Positions 15,901 to 22,381 are shown, counted from the first letter of the stretch. The stretch: DNA of 27,338 nt from JADLFV01 sp964471555 (GCA_964471555.1 CAYYGM010000054.1:1-27338), one strand, 5' to 3'. Notes: a model not told the origin generated them from the letters alone. A program made the numbers and translations.

Positions 15901-16002
15901 GTGGACAAAGCCCCCGCTCACCTGGTGCAGCAGACCCGCGACGAACTGGCCCGCGTGGAGGCGGAACGGGCGCGGGTGGTGGAGCAGTTGGGCAGTCAGT
16001 GA
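12907..16002 (+). CDS. valS: Valyl-tRNA synthetase, enlarged by repeat-derived insertions
   Basis: The roughly 1031-residue class I synthetase charges tRNA-Val. It has PPPNVTAALHMGHAL (HIGH box), the editing domain with TTRPETMLGDTAVAVNP, WCISRQLWWGHRIP, the KMSKS box (about 614-618), the anticodon-binding domain, and a C-terminal coiled-coil arm (RLEKRLAELDKSIAAF onwards) that contacts tRNA. It is longer than many bacterial ValS proteins. The extra parts include DNA shared with repeats: a palindrome (14146-14176, KARGKPSPGV), an 11-mer within a long insertion (14882-14892), a heptamer array (15133-15163, TPDTRHPIP), another 11-mer (15471-15481) and two near copies. All keep the frame. The ATG at 12907 is preferred because homologs begin near HELAKQY; the upstream ATG (12895) lies in element I. 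No Shine-Dalgarno sequence. Confidence 0.93.
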   Translation: MPHELAKQYRPQDVETEIAKRWDSARAFHAEPDAAGAPYSIVIPPPNVTAALHMGHALNNTLQDILIRYHRMLGDNAMWMPGTDHAGIATQTVVEKRVLQEEGKKRTDFARDEFVAKIQTWKDEYEKRITDQLKVMGCSCDWDRQRFTMDEQCAKAVREAFFQLFKDGLIYRGKRLVNWDPITQTALADDEVEMEEIDGNFYYMRYPLAEADSSAGDPPYVTVATTRPETMLGDTAVAVNPKDSERAALIGKEVILPIVNRRIPIIGDDYVVIPDPDSDDAKAKYASGFLKVTPAHDPNDYDIGQRHNLPIINVMAPDASISDQHGWTDASEECQPLLGLSREEARKWIVRWFKDHSLMEEIRPYRHAVGHSYRSHAAIEPYLSDQWYVKVTDERLAGAALRAMNPKQCDDASKARGKPSPGVTESWEGGLTFTPERYARTFEQWHLNIRDWCISRQLWWGHRIPVWSKTGPRPMAKIDKDELTAPIDSPEWELDKHWSWRSEEVGDREVRQYVCVAPGCDRLEAFLKKNGFQQDPDVLDTWFSSALWPLSTLGWPDDTAELKTWNPTNVLCTAREIITLWVSRMVMFNLYFKGQLPFRDVFIHAMIQDGHGQKMSKSLGNGVDPVDIIHSHGSDAMRFTLAQMTTHTQDVRLPVECVAPGSGEPFEPKYKTLPNGYKVAQAIQEHKGEKMISSYGVASGEATPSKDMPAARNTSEKFDYGRNFANKLWNATRFALSKLSTNPTPDTRHPIPALPDRWILSRIAQITEQTTRSLEAYDFHNYADDLYHFIWGDVCDWYIEAIKPTVETSAAQQRVLASVLDVSLRLLHPAMPFVTERLYEALNDVYPDRGVEGLQLPGAAGELLVKAAWPKVDATLRDEQAEQQFEQLRELVNMIREARTQSGLPPRQTVDVTIKTAAALDQFRGRGLIEALANVKLIEVGPEAAKPADAVTAVRAIGEIYLHHAADTEAERQRLEKRLAELDKSIAAFRGRLANKGYVDKAPAHLVQQTRDELARVEAERARVVEQLGSQ
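14146..14176. repeat. 31-bp palindromic repeat, copy inside valS
   Basis: AAAGCCCGGGGA (14146-14157) and TCCCCGGGCGTTA (14164-14176) around a 6-nt centre. It is the inverted equivalent of the intergenic copy at 10539-10569. The length is not a multiple of three by itself, but the frame stays open. Confidence 0.85.
14882..14892 (+). repeat. 11-mer CCCCCGGAAGT, copy 7 (in valS)
   Basis: Exact copy in the coding sense; valS reads it as PGS, at the start of a long insertion. It is followed by GGGG. Confidence 0.9.
15133..15163 (+). repeat. Heptamer direct array inside valS (GACACCC/GATACCC)
   Basis: Four alternating 7-bp units GACACCC, GATACCC, GACACCC, GATACCC. Only one arm is present. It encodes TPDTRHPIPA in the linker before LPDRWILSRI, where ValS proteins vary in length. 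Confidence 0.85.
15471..15481 (-). repeat. 11-mer CCCCCGGAAGT, copy 8 (in valS)
   Basis: Exact copy, antisense to valS; the gene reads it as LPG. Confidence 0.9.
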
Positions 16003-16030
16003 TCGCCAATTGGGACAGGATGAATAATCA

Positions 16031-16061
16031 AGAAGCCCACAGCGAATCGCTGTAGGCTTCT
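16031..16061. terminator. Terminator between convergent valS and DUF2617-like genes
   Basis: AGAAGCC/GGCTTCT (16031-16037 with 16055-16061) and ACAGCG/CGCTGT (16039-16044 with 16048-16053) form a 13-bp stem with one mismatch and an AAT loop, followed by GTTTGTGT. It starts 28 nt after the valS stop and may work in both directions. Confidence 0.75.
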
Positions 16062-16095
16062 GTTTGTGTCAATTCTGACTGATGCGAGAGCCAGC

Positions 16096-16650
16096 TCAGC
16101 GCTCGTAGCGGCACTCGAAGATCGACTGCGTACGCAGGACCACACCGCTGCCGCCGTAGAGGTGGTAGCTCTGGATGTGGAACTCGCGGCGGAACTTCTG
16201 GGCGTCGAGCACCGTCAGGCAGGGCACGGAGGCTTCATCGGCCCACTGGTAGCTCATGGAGCCGGTCTCGCGGGCGAAGTTCTGCATCTCGCGCAGGGTG
16301 GCCTGGTAGAGATTGTCGCTGAGCGTTTCGGTCTGGATGGTGGTCACAAAGCCGATGCGGCCGAGGGGCTCCATCTCGTAATCTTTTTCGCCGAGGCAGG
16401 GCAAAGCATAGATCAGGCCGGTCTCGGGCAGGTGGTCGCCGCGCTCGATGACGGTTTCGGTGATGGTTTGGCCGGCAAAGTTGAAACGGACGGTGTGCCC
16501 GCCGGGGGTGGTCCACAGCTCGACCTCATAATCGCCATGACGATCGGTGCGACGGCTTTGCAGGTCAAACAGCTCCGGGTGCAGGGCCCGGTTATAGACC
16601 ATCAGGCGTAAAGCCTGTACGTTAAGAGATTTAGGAACGCTGACACTCAT
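16096..16650 (-). CDS. Conserved protein, possibly DUF2617 family
   Basis: The 184-residue soluble protein has LMVYNRALHPELFDL near the start, GHTVRFNFAGQTITETV in the middle and EMEPLGRIGFVTTIQTETL later. The HPELF plus GH-x-V layout reminds me of the DUF2617 family, but this is from memory and uncertain; function unknown in any case. The ATG at 16650 is supported by GAGGT 5 nt upstream, and a TATAAT box lies at 16745-16740. This is one of the few starts in the window with a clear Shine-Dalgarno sequence and a leader of about 80 nt. It is convergent with valS and divergent from the HEAT-repeat gene. Confidence 0.7.
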   Translation of the reverse strand: MSVSVPKSLNVQALRLMVYNRALHPELFDLQSRRTDRHGDYEVELWTTPGGHTVRFNFAGQTITETVIERGDHLPETGLIYALPCLGEKDYEMEPLGRIGFVTTIQTETLSDNLYQATLREMQNFARETGSMSYQWADEASVPCLTVLDAQKFRREFHIQSYHLYGGSGVVLRTQSIFECRYER

Positions 16651-16739
16651 AGTCAACCTCAAACAAGATCCCGCTGATCGTAACTTCTGGGGTGGCCGGT
16701 GTACGGAGTGGGGCGACCCGTGTGGCCTTTGTACCGCGG

Positions 16740-16745
16740 ATTATA
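16740..16745 (-). promoter_or_regulatory. Consensus -10 box (TATAAT) of the DUF2617-like gene
   Basis: A perfect TATAAT on the minus strand about 90 bp before the ATG, in an AT-richer patch. No good -35 box at 16-18 bp was seen. Confidence 0.5.
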
Positions 16746-16916
16746 GCGGCTGGCATCATTCTGAATAGTCCCCAAAACACCATTTTTAAACAATTTTTCG
16801 CGGTTGCCGGCATATAAACGCCGGTCGGGGCCTCTGTTGCAGCCGGTCGGCGGACAGCGCCGATAATCCGTTCAGTTACGCAGCGCCAAGGCTGTTGGTT
16901 CGCTGGAATAGCTCGA

Positions 16917-18812
16917 ATGTCGAAAATTGAGACGCTGTATCAGGAACTGGCCCGGATCGACGACGTCTCCGTCGACCGCGCCCTGGCTGATGCCCTGCCC
17001 ACCGCGGAGTCGGCCGACCGCGCCCGCATGGCGGATCTGCTGCTGCAGCGTCTGCGGCCGGAGGGCTGCTTGGGGCTGGTGCTGTACTACGACCTGTTCG
17101 AACCGTCGTTGCAGGACCGGATCGCCGGGCAGGCTGCCGCCCTGGTGCGACCGATCCGTCAGGCGACGACTCTGACCCGCACCAAGGGGCCGCTGCACGC
17201 CATCCTGTTGATCCGCCGCGGCATGGCTGCCCGTCTGGCGTACCTGGTGACCGGGCAACTGCGCAGCGGCGACGCCAAGGTCACCGGCCCGGCTGCCGAT
17301 TGCCTGAGCCACCTGGCCCTGCAGGCGGACACCGGCCGCCACAACGGGATGCCGGCCGCGATCGATCCTGCTTCCGCCAGGCAACTGTTATCCGCGGTCG
17401 AAGAAGCGGTGGTCCACTTTGCCGCCCATCATCAGCCGCAGGTGCTGATCGCCCTGTGCAATCTGCTGCCGCGACCGGCCAAACAGTCCACCGAAGTGCT
17501 GGCCAACCCCGAGCACGCGGCTGTGGGACCGATGCGAAACCTGCTGTCGCGTGCCGAGCAACCGGCCGTGCGCCGCTCGCTTCTGTGGGCCGCTGCCATA
17601 CCCACGCTGACCGAGCCGGCCCTGGCGGGACTGCGCTGCTGCGCTACGACGGGACAACTCGGTGACGCCCTGGAGCTGGCCCACCTGCTGGCGTTGCCCG
17701 CCATGCGCAAACCGCTGCTGCGCGTGCACACGCCGGACGAGCTTTGGCCCAACGATCAGCAGATGCGACAGATGACCGCGGCCCAACTGCGCATGTTGCC
17801 CCGCTGGTCCACCGCGCTGACCTTCGATGACGGCCAGCGCCTCATCAAGCTGACGAACCTGGCCCGAGTTGCCGACCCCCCCACCCGCCTGTCCGCCCTG
17901 CGCGAGCTTCTGACCATGGCCCGTCAACAGAGCGCGGAAGCTACCGCCATCGACGATGCGATCGCACGCTTTGCCGGCGACAGCGACGTCCAGATTGCGA
18001 GCATGACTGTCTGGCACCTGCTGCACCGCCGCTACCGCAAGCTGCCGCAGATGCTGGCACGACTGGCCAACAGTCCGCACCAGAAAGTGCGCCAGATTGC
18101 AGCCAGGCGACTGGCCCCCATCGGGTTCGAAAGGCTTTGGGATCACTGGCAGCAATTGACCAGCGAGCAGCGCCGCTCCGCGGGACGGGCCCTGATCAAG
18201 ATCGACCCCAGCTTCCATCGCCTGCTGGGCGAGCGACTGGAACGATCCGAGCGCAACGATCGCCTGCGGGCCTTGTCGGTCATCGACGAGTTGAACCAGG
18301 CCTCGTTCTTCACCACGCCGCTGATTCAACTGCTTGGTGATGAGGATGAATACATCGTGTCGGCAGCGGTGGCCGCCTTGGGTTCAGCGGAAGGGCCGGC
18401 CGCGATCTCCGCCCTGCGCGGGGCCTTGGATCACAGCGACTCGCGGGTGCGGGCCAATGCGGTGGAAGCCCTGGCCCGTCTGGAAACCAGCGATCACGTG
18501 CAGCAACTGATCAAGATCGCCAGCGAAGATGTCAACCGCCCGCGGGCCAACGCCATCGCCGCCCTCATGGCCCTGCGCACCGACGAAGCCTTGACCGCGC
18601 TGCAATCCATGCTCGACGACCGCCGCAGTGAGCACCGCCGCTCCGCGTTGTGGCTGGTCGAGCACCTGAGCCTGATCGACGTGGTGCGCAACGTGGCGGA
18701 GATGTCGATCAGCGATCCCGATGAACCGACCCGCCAGCGTGCCGAGCGCGTGGTGTACGAACTGATGCAGGCCATGCAGAGTGAACCGATGGCCATGAGC
18801 CATGAGCCATGA
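16917..18812 (+). CDS. HEAT-repeat protein of unknown function
   Basis: The 631-residue protein is almost entirely helical, with no signal peptide. HEAT/PBS-lyase-like repeats are clear in the last 170 residues, for example LIQLLGDEDEYIVSAAVAAL, ALDHSDSRVRANAVEALARL and IASEDVNRPRANAIAALMAL; the earlier part looks like degenerate helical repeats. Such proteins serve as scaffolds; the partner is unknown. The gene is followed 77 bp later by a one-TM protein gene with a strong Shine-Dalgarno sequence, so they may form an operon. The last residues (MAMSHEP) and the TGA are read from heptamer element E, which has probably replaced the original C-terminus. The start ATG has only a weak Shine-Dalgarno sequence (GGAATAG). 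Confidence 0.8.
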   Translation: MSKIETLYQELARIDDVSVDRALADALPTAESADRARMADLLLQRLRPEGCLGLVLYYDLFEPSLQDRIAGQAAALVRPIRQATTLTRTKGPLHAILLIRRGMAARLAYLVTGQLRSGDAKVTGPAADCLSHLALQADTGRHNGMPAAIDPASARQLLSAVEEAVVHFAAHHQPQVLIALCNLLPRPAKQSTEVLANPEHAAVGPMRNLLSRAEQPAVRRSLLWAAAIPTLTEPALAGLRCCATTGQLGDALELAHLLALPAMRKPLLRVHTPDELWPNDQQMRQMTAAQLRMLPRWSTALTFDDGQRLIKLTNLARVADPPTRLSALRELLTMARQQSAEATAIDDAIARFAGDSDVQIASMTVWHLLHRRYRKLPQMLARLANSPHQKVRQIAARRLAPIGFERLWDHWQQLTSEQRRSAGRALIKIDPSFHRLLGERLERSERNDRLRALSVIDELNQASFFTTPLIQLLGDEDEYIVSAAVAALGSAEGPAAISALRGALDHSDSRVRANAVEALARLETSDHVQQLIKIASEDVNRPRANAIAALMALRTDEALTALQSMLDDRRSEHRRSALWLVEHLSLIDVVRNVAEMSISDPDEPTRQRAERVVYELMQAMQSEPMAMSHEP

Positions 18813-18869
18813 GCCACGAGGGGCTGAGACATCACAGCCTGTTGGCTCGTGGCTCGTGGCTGGTGGCTC
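18788..18869. repeat. Heptamer-armed inverted element E (CATGAGC family)
   Basis: Left arm 18788-18820 (CATGAGC units), spacer of about 21 nt, right arm 18842-18869 (GCTCGTG/GCTGGTG units). The left arm forms the 3' end of the HEAT-repeat gene; the right arm ends just before the Shine-Dalgarno sequence of the next gene. Confidence 0.85.
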
Positions 18870-18889
18870 TGCCTTGAAGGAGGCAGTCC

Positions 18890-19282
18890 ATGGACAAGCA
18901 GGAACTTTTCAAAGCGATGCGCGAGAACTGGGGTTCGGGGATGGCGATCTCCTCGGCCTGGGTGCTGGTCGGCGCAGGACTGGTGCTGATGGTGGTGGCT
19001 GTGCTTTCGTTCCGGCACTGGTGGCGCACGCGGCACGAACGGCCGACGCCGCTGCTGACGTTCCTGTCGCTGGCCGAGAAACTGGGCCTGACCCGCGGCG
19101 AACAATGGCTGCTGATCCGCGTGGCATCAAGGCAGAAGCTCTCATCACCGATCGCCCTGCTGCTGAGTGCCGGCACACTGCAGGCCCACGGCCGGGCCTA
19201 CGCTTCCCGTTACTCCAGCAGCCGCTCCAACAAACTGGTCCAGCGCCTGCACCGCATCGGCGACAAGCTGTTTGCGAATTAG
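18890..19282 (+). CDS. Small membrane-anchored protein of unknown function
   Basis: The 130-residue protein has a short N-terminal tail, one transmembrane helix (about 18-40, ISSAWVLVGAGLVLMVVAVL) followed by RHWWRTRHER (positive-inside), and a helical cytoplasmic domain containing FLSLAEKLGLTRGEQWLLIRVA and SPIALLLSAGTL. This pattern resembles the region that precedes PilZ domains in some membrane proteins, but no PilZ domain is present, so this is only a hint. AAGGAGG at 18877-18883, 6 nt before the ATG, is the strongest ribosome binding site in the window. It probably works with the upstream HEAT-repeat protein. Its TAG stop is the first part of element F. Confidence 0.75.
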   Translation: MDKQELFKAMRENWGSGMAISSAWVLVGAGLVLMVVAVLSFRHWWRTRHERPTPLLTFLSLAEKLGLTRGEQWLLIRVASRQKLSSPIALLLSAGTLQAHGRAYASRYSSSRSNKLVQRLHRIGDKLFAN

Positions 19283-19354
19283 CCATGAGCCATAAGCCAT
19301 GAGCCACCAGGCGTGATCTATTCCTGTCCCTCATGGCTCGTGGCTCATGGCTAG
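19279..19354. repeat. Heptamer-armed inverted element F (CATGAGC family)
   Basis: Left arm 19279-19310, spacer of about 20 nt (19311-19330), right arm 19331-19354. The spacer is unrelated to those of elements E, G and H. Confidence 0.85.
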
Positions 19355-19377
19355 AGCGCATCCCATTTTGCTGTAGC

Positions 19378-19442
19378 GGGTGCCACGGCCGCGCGTCGGC
19401 CGTGCAAGGAACCAGGCACTGCCGCACGCGGCGGTGGCACCC
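19378..19442. repeat. Branched inverted repeat, possible structured RNA or palindromic repeat
   Basis: GGGTGCCAC (19378-19386) pairs with GTGGCACCC (19434-19442). Inside are ACGGCCG/CGGCCGT (19385-19391 with 19397-19403) and a smaller CCGC/GCGG stem, so a three-way junction can form. It lies 40 bp before the CYTH gene. I have the impression that GGGTGCCAC...GTGGCACCC repeats occur in other planctomycetes, but cannot verify this. Confidence 0.6.
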
Positions 19443-19482
19443 AAGGCACACGACAAAGATTCGAGACACGGACTGAACATTT

Positions 19483-20046
19483 ATGAATATCGAAATCGAA
19501 CTGAAGATGCGCCTGGTCGATCGCCCTGCCCTGGAGCAGCGCCTGGGCCAACTGGGCGCCTCGCGGCGCTCGTCGGTGCTGGAAACCAACACCTACTTCG
19601 ACACGCCCGATCTGCAATTGAAAACCGGCGATCGCGGCCTGCGCCTGCGGCGGACACGTTGCGATGACGGCTCAAACCGATCGTGGCTGACCTACAAAGG
19701 TCCACGCGCCCACGGGCCGTTCAAGAGCCGGCAGGAAGAGGAACTGCACATCGATGATGCCGATGCGGCCGAGCGCATGCTGCTGGGGCTGGGATACGTG
19801 GCCGCTTTGACCTTTGAGAAGAAGCGCGACACCTGGCTGCTGGACGACTGCCTGGTGGAACTGGATGTGCTGCCGCTGCTGGGGCAGTTCGTGGAGATTG
19901 AAGGTCCAGACGAGAAGGCCGTCGCCGCGGTGCGGAGCAAGCTGAAGCTGGATGACGAGCCCACGGAGACGGAAAGTTACATCGGGCTGCTGATGAATCA
20001 CCTGCAGGCGGAGGGAATCGCCGAGCGGGTGATTGTGTTTGAATAG
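19483..20046 (+). CDS. CYTH-domain protein (class IV adenylate cyclase / triphosphatase family)
   Basis: The 187-residue protein begins with the diagnostic ExExK motif (E4, E6, K8 in MNIEIELKM). It continues with acidic and basic strands of the tunnel fold: TYFDTPDLQL, GLRLRR, WLTYKGP, FEKKRDTWLL, CLVELDVLPLLGQFVEIEGP. CYTH enzymes act on triphosphate substrates with divalent metal; members include CyaB-type adenylate cyclase, thiamine triphosphatase and inorganic triphosphatase, and the substrate cannot be chosen here. LGQFVEIEG is common in the CyaB-like group. No Shine-Dalgarno sequence is visible. The TAG stop belongs to the first arm of element D, which separates it from the convergent aminotransferase gene. 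Confidence 0.85.
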   Translation: MNIEIELKMRLVDRPALEQRLGQLGASRRSSVLETNTYFDTPDLQLKTGDRGLRLRRTRCDDGSNRSWLTYKGPRAHGPFKSRQEEELHIDDADAAERMLLGLGYVAALTFEKKRDTWLLDDCLVELDVLPLLGQFVEIEGPDEKAVAAVRSKLKLDDEPTETESYIGLLMNHLQAEGIAERVIVFE

Positions 20047-20161
20047 CGGCTAGCCGTTAGCTATTAGCAATTAGCCGTTAGCGGTTAGCCGGACGCAAGC
20101 GAGCTTCCGGGCTAAAAGCTAAGGGCTAAAAGCTAACAGCTAACCGCTAACCGCTAATAGC
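20044..20161. repeat. Heptamer-armed inverted element D (GTTAGCC family)
   Basis: Left arm 20044-20090 (TTAGCCG/GTTAGCC units), a central spacer of about 21 nt that contains AAGCGAGCTT, and right arm 20112-20161 (GCTAACC/GCTAAAA units). It lies between convergent genes, and both take their TAG stop codon from its arms. Confidence 0.85.
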
Positions 20162-20974
20162 TTTCCCAATAAACGCCCTGTGCAGTTTCTGGGCCACGGG
20201 GCCGACGGGGTAGTCGTGCCCGCCGCAACGGGTCACCGCGGTGACGTGCTTGGTGGTGCCGGTCAGGATCAACTCCTGGGCCCGGGCCATGTCGTCCACG
20301 GTGAACGCCTGCTCACTCAGGGCAATGCCCTCGGCTTTCGCCAGCTCCAGCACCACCGCCCGCGTAACGCCCGGAAGGATCGAGCCATCCGTCGGATGGG
20401 TGCGCAGCACGCCGTCGATCACGGCAAAGACACTGGTGGCCGCCCCTTCGCTGACCACCGAGCCGCGATGGAAGATCGCTTCGCCGCAACCGGCCTCCAG
20501 GGCCTGCTGCCGGGCCAGCACGTTGGGCAGCAGCATCAGCGATTTGATGGCGCAGTCCAGCCAGCGGCGGTCGTCGGTCAGCAGCGCCTTGTCCGTCGGC
20601 AGCGGTGCATCCGGCAACAGCGGCGCCACCGGATCGACCATCGCCAGCACCGTCGGCTGTACATTCGTGGGAAACGCATGATTGCGGGGCGCAGCGCCGC
20701 GCGTCACCTGCCAGTAGGCGCGGGCGTCGCGCAAACCATTGCGATCCAGCAATTCCCTCGTGGCGTTCGTCAGTTCATCAGCATCGGCTTGAATGCGGAT
20801 GGCAGCCAGGCTCTGGCGCAGGCGCTGCACGTGCAGGTCGAGCATGAAGGGCTTGCCGTTGTAGATGCGCACCACTTCGTACACGCCGTCAGCCAGCAGG
20901 AAACCGCGATCCTCAATGCTGACTTTGGCGTCCTGTTTGGCAATGAATTGTCCGTTGAGATAGATGTCGCTCAT
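20147..20974 (-). CDS. dat: D-amino-acid aminotransferase (class IV PLP enzyme)
   Basis: The 275-residue fold-type IV PLP enzyme most resembles D-alanine transaminase, which interconverts D-Ala and other D-amino acids with 2-oxo acids. The PLP lysine is K144 in CAIKSLMLLPNVLARQ, and E176 in VSEGAATSVFAV is the ring-nitrogen contact. EDRGFLLADGVYEV near the N-terminus and TGTTKHVTAV near the C-terminus also fit. A branched-chain aminotransferase or 4-amino-4-deoxychorismate lyase is less likely because CAIKSL follows the Dat pattern. The ATG overlaps the galK stop (ATGA), so it is translated after galK. D-Ala or D-Glu supply for the wall would fit the presence of murC, but this is inferred. 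The last codons (ISG) and the TAG come from element D. Confidence 0.82.
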   Translation of the reverse strand: MSDIYLNGQFIAKQDAKVSIEDRGFLLADGVYEVVRIYNGKPFMLDLHVQRLRQSLAAIRIQADADELTNATRELLDRNGLRDARAYWQVTRGAAPRNHAFPTNVQPTVLAMVDPVAPLLPDAPLPTDKALLTDDRRWLDCAIKSLMLLPNVLARQQALEAGCGEAIFHRGSVVSEGAATSVFAVIDGVLRTHPTDGSILPGVTRAVVLELAKAEGIALSEQAFTVDDMARAQELILTGTTKHVTAVTRCGGHDYPVGPVAQKLHRAFIGKAISG

Positions 20975-22203
20975 GGCAGTGAAACGATCTCCGCTCCGTC
21001 GGCCGGTCTGCTGACGAAGGCAAAAGGTTGTAGGCCGGTCTCTTTTTCGTACGCAGCACAGACCGCATCGCGCACCTGTTCAGCATGATCAGTCGCCACC
21101 AGCGTCACCGTGCATCCGCCGAAACCGCCGCCGGTCATGCGGCTGCCCAGCACGCCCGCCCCCGGAAGTATCCCCGCAAGTGCCTTGGGGGGCGAGGCGT
21201 GCTTGAGCTCGCCGGGCTGCTTGATGTCTGAATGCTGCAGGGTGAGGTCCACCAGCACGTCAACCTGCGGACAACTGACTTCGTAATCATCGCGCAGGCT
21301 GGCGTGGCTCTGCACCATCAGCTTGCCGAAGCCGGCGTAATCGCGCTGCTGGAGCAGGTTGGCTGCTTCGCGGGTGCGGGCGATTTCGCCGATCACGTGT
21401 CGGGCTCGGCGGTACGTCACGTCATCGAGCTTGTCGCGGTGCGCTTCCAGTTGCAGCAACTCCGCGTCGCGCAGCAGCTCAACGCCGAGCACTTTCGCAG
21501 CCGCCTCGCAACTGGCGCGGCGCCTGGCGTACTCACCGCTGACCAGGGCGTGCGGCACGTTGCTGTTGATGATCAGCACGCTGACGGCCGGATCATCGAA
21601 AGGGATCAACTGCGTCTCGTGCGAGCGGCAGTCGATCAGCAGGGCATGGCCGGCCCGGCCGCAGGCGGCGATGAACTGGTCCATGATGCCGCAGGGGACG
21701 CCGGCGTATTCGTGCTCGGCCCGCTGGGCAATCAACGCTTTGTCCACCGGGTCCAGCGTGCGCCGGCTGAGCGCTTCGCACAGGGTCACGGTCGCCACCT
21801 CGATCGCGGCACTGCTGGACAGTCCCCCGCCGGAGGGCACGGTCGAATCCAGCAGCAGATCGCAACCGGGCAGCTTGAATCCCTTGTCGAGGCAACCGGC
21901 CATGGCCCCTTTGACATAGTTGGCCCATTTGGCCCCCGGAAGTTGCTCGGGCTGCAGCGGCTGCGACAGGTCGAAGACCACTTCGTCGGGCATGGCGGAG
22001 GAGCGCAGATGCACCGTGCTGTCGGATCGCGCCGCAGCCAGCAGCGTGGCGCGGCGGTCGATGGCCATGGGCAGGACGAAGCCGCCGTTGTAGTCAGTGT
22101 GTTCGCCGATGAGGTTGACCCGCCCCGGGGCGGAGGCGGCCCGGGTGGGTTTTGAGCCGAAGGCGGCCGTGAAGCGAGAAACAAGCGCGGGCAGGTCGGT
22201 CAT
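20971..22203 (-). CDS. galK: Galactokinase
   Basis: The 410-residue GHMP kinase phosphorylates galactose at C1 (Leloir pathway). It has the galactokinase signature GRVNLIGEHTDYNGG (27-41), the ATP loop PSGGGLSSSAA (from 123), and SRMTGGGFGGC near the C-terminus. Length is typical. The start at MTDLPALV is chosen because upstream in-frame codons are heptamer DNA of element G and TACCAT lies 6 nt before this ATG. Two exact 11-mer copies fall in it: 21159-21169 (ILPGAG, just before the third motif) and 21933-21943 (QLPGAK). Other gal genes are not adjacent; instead it is coupled to dat, an unusual pairing. Confidence 0.93.
   Translation of the reverse strand: MTDLPALVSRFTAAFGSKPTRAASAPGRVNLIGEHTDYNGGFVLPMAIDRRATLLAAARSDSTVHLRSSAMPDEVVFDLSQPLQPEQLPGAKWANYVKGAMAGCLDKGFKLPGCDLLLDSTVPSGGGLSSSAAIEVATVTLCEALSRRTLDPVDKALIAQRAEHEYAGVPCGIMDQFIAACGRAGHALLIDCRSHETQLIPFDDPAVSVLIINSNVPHALVSGEYARRRASCEAAAKVLGVELLRDAELLQLEAHRDKLDDVTYRRARHVIGEIARTREAANLLQQRDYAGFGKLMVQSHASLRDDYEVSCPQVDVLVDLTLQHSDIKQPGELKHASPPKALAGILPGAGVLGSRMTGGGFGGCTVTLVATDHAEQVRDAVCAAYEKETGLQPFAFVSRPADGAEIVSLP
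21159..21169 (+). repeat. 11-mer CCCCCGGAAGT, copy 9 (in galK)
   Basis: Exact copy, antisense to galK; the gene reads it as LPG. Confidence 0.9.
21933..21943 (+). repeat. 11-mer CCCCCGGAAGT, copy 10 (in galK)
   Basis: Exact copy, antisense to galK; the gene reads it as LPG. Confidence 0.9.
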
Positions 22204-22209
22204 GGCGGT

Positions 22210-22215
22210 ATGGTA
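22210..22215 (-). promoter_or_regulatory. Putative -10 box (TACCAT) of galK
   Basis: TACCAT on the minus strand ends 6 nt before the galK ATG, matching the leaderless pattern seen for rsmD and the methyltransferase gene. The DNA where a -35 would lie is the arm of element G (TGGCTC). Confidence 0.35.
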
Positions 22216-22225
22216 AGGAAGAAAC

Positions 22226-22310
22226 GGGCCATGAGCCATGAGCCATAAGCCACGAGACGGCAACGACAGCGCGATCCCTCAGGGCTGGTGGCTGGTGGCT
22301 CGTGGCTTTG
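22226..22310. repeat. Heptamer-armed inverted element G (CATGAGC family)
   Basis: Left arm 22226-22258, spacer of about 26 nt, right arm 22285-22310 (GCTGGTG/GCTCGTG units). It lies between the divergent galK and dehydratase promoters. Confidence 0.85.
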
Positions 22311-22317
22311 TCCCGGT

Positions 22318-22346
22318 TTGCATGCCCCTTGCGCGGCCACTACACT
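22318..22346 (+). promoter_or_regulatory. Promoter of the dehydratase/ACP cluster
   Basis: TTGCAT (22318-22323), exactly 17 bp, TACACT (22341-22346). Transcription would start near 22353, giving a leader of about 30 nt with AGGAG at 22369-22373. Confidence 0.55.
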
Positions 22347-22381
22347 CGCCGCGTGATTGGCATCGCTCAGGAGCCTGACGC

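Noticed and set aside
22204..22263. Longer galK start at 22263
   Set aside because: The 20 extra codons are repeat DNA, and galactokinases begin near the chosen ATG.
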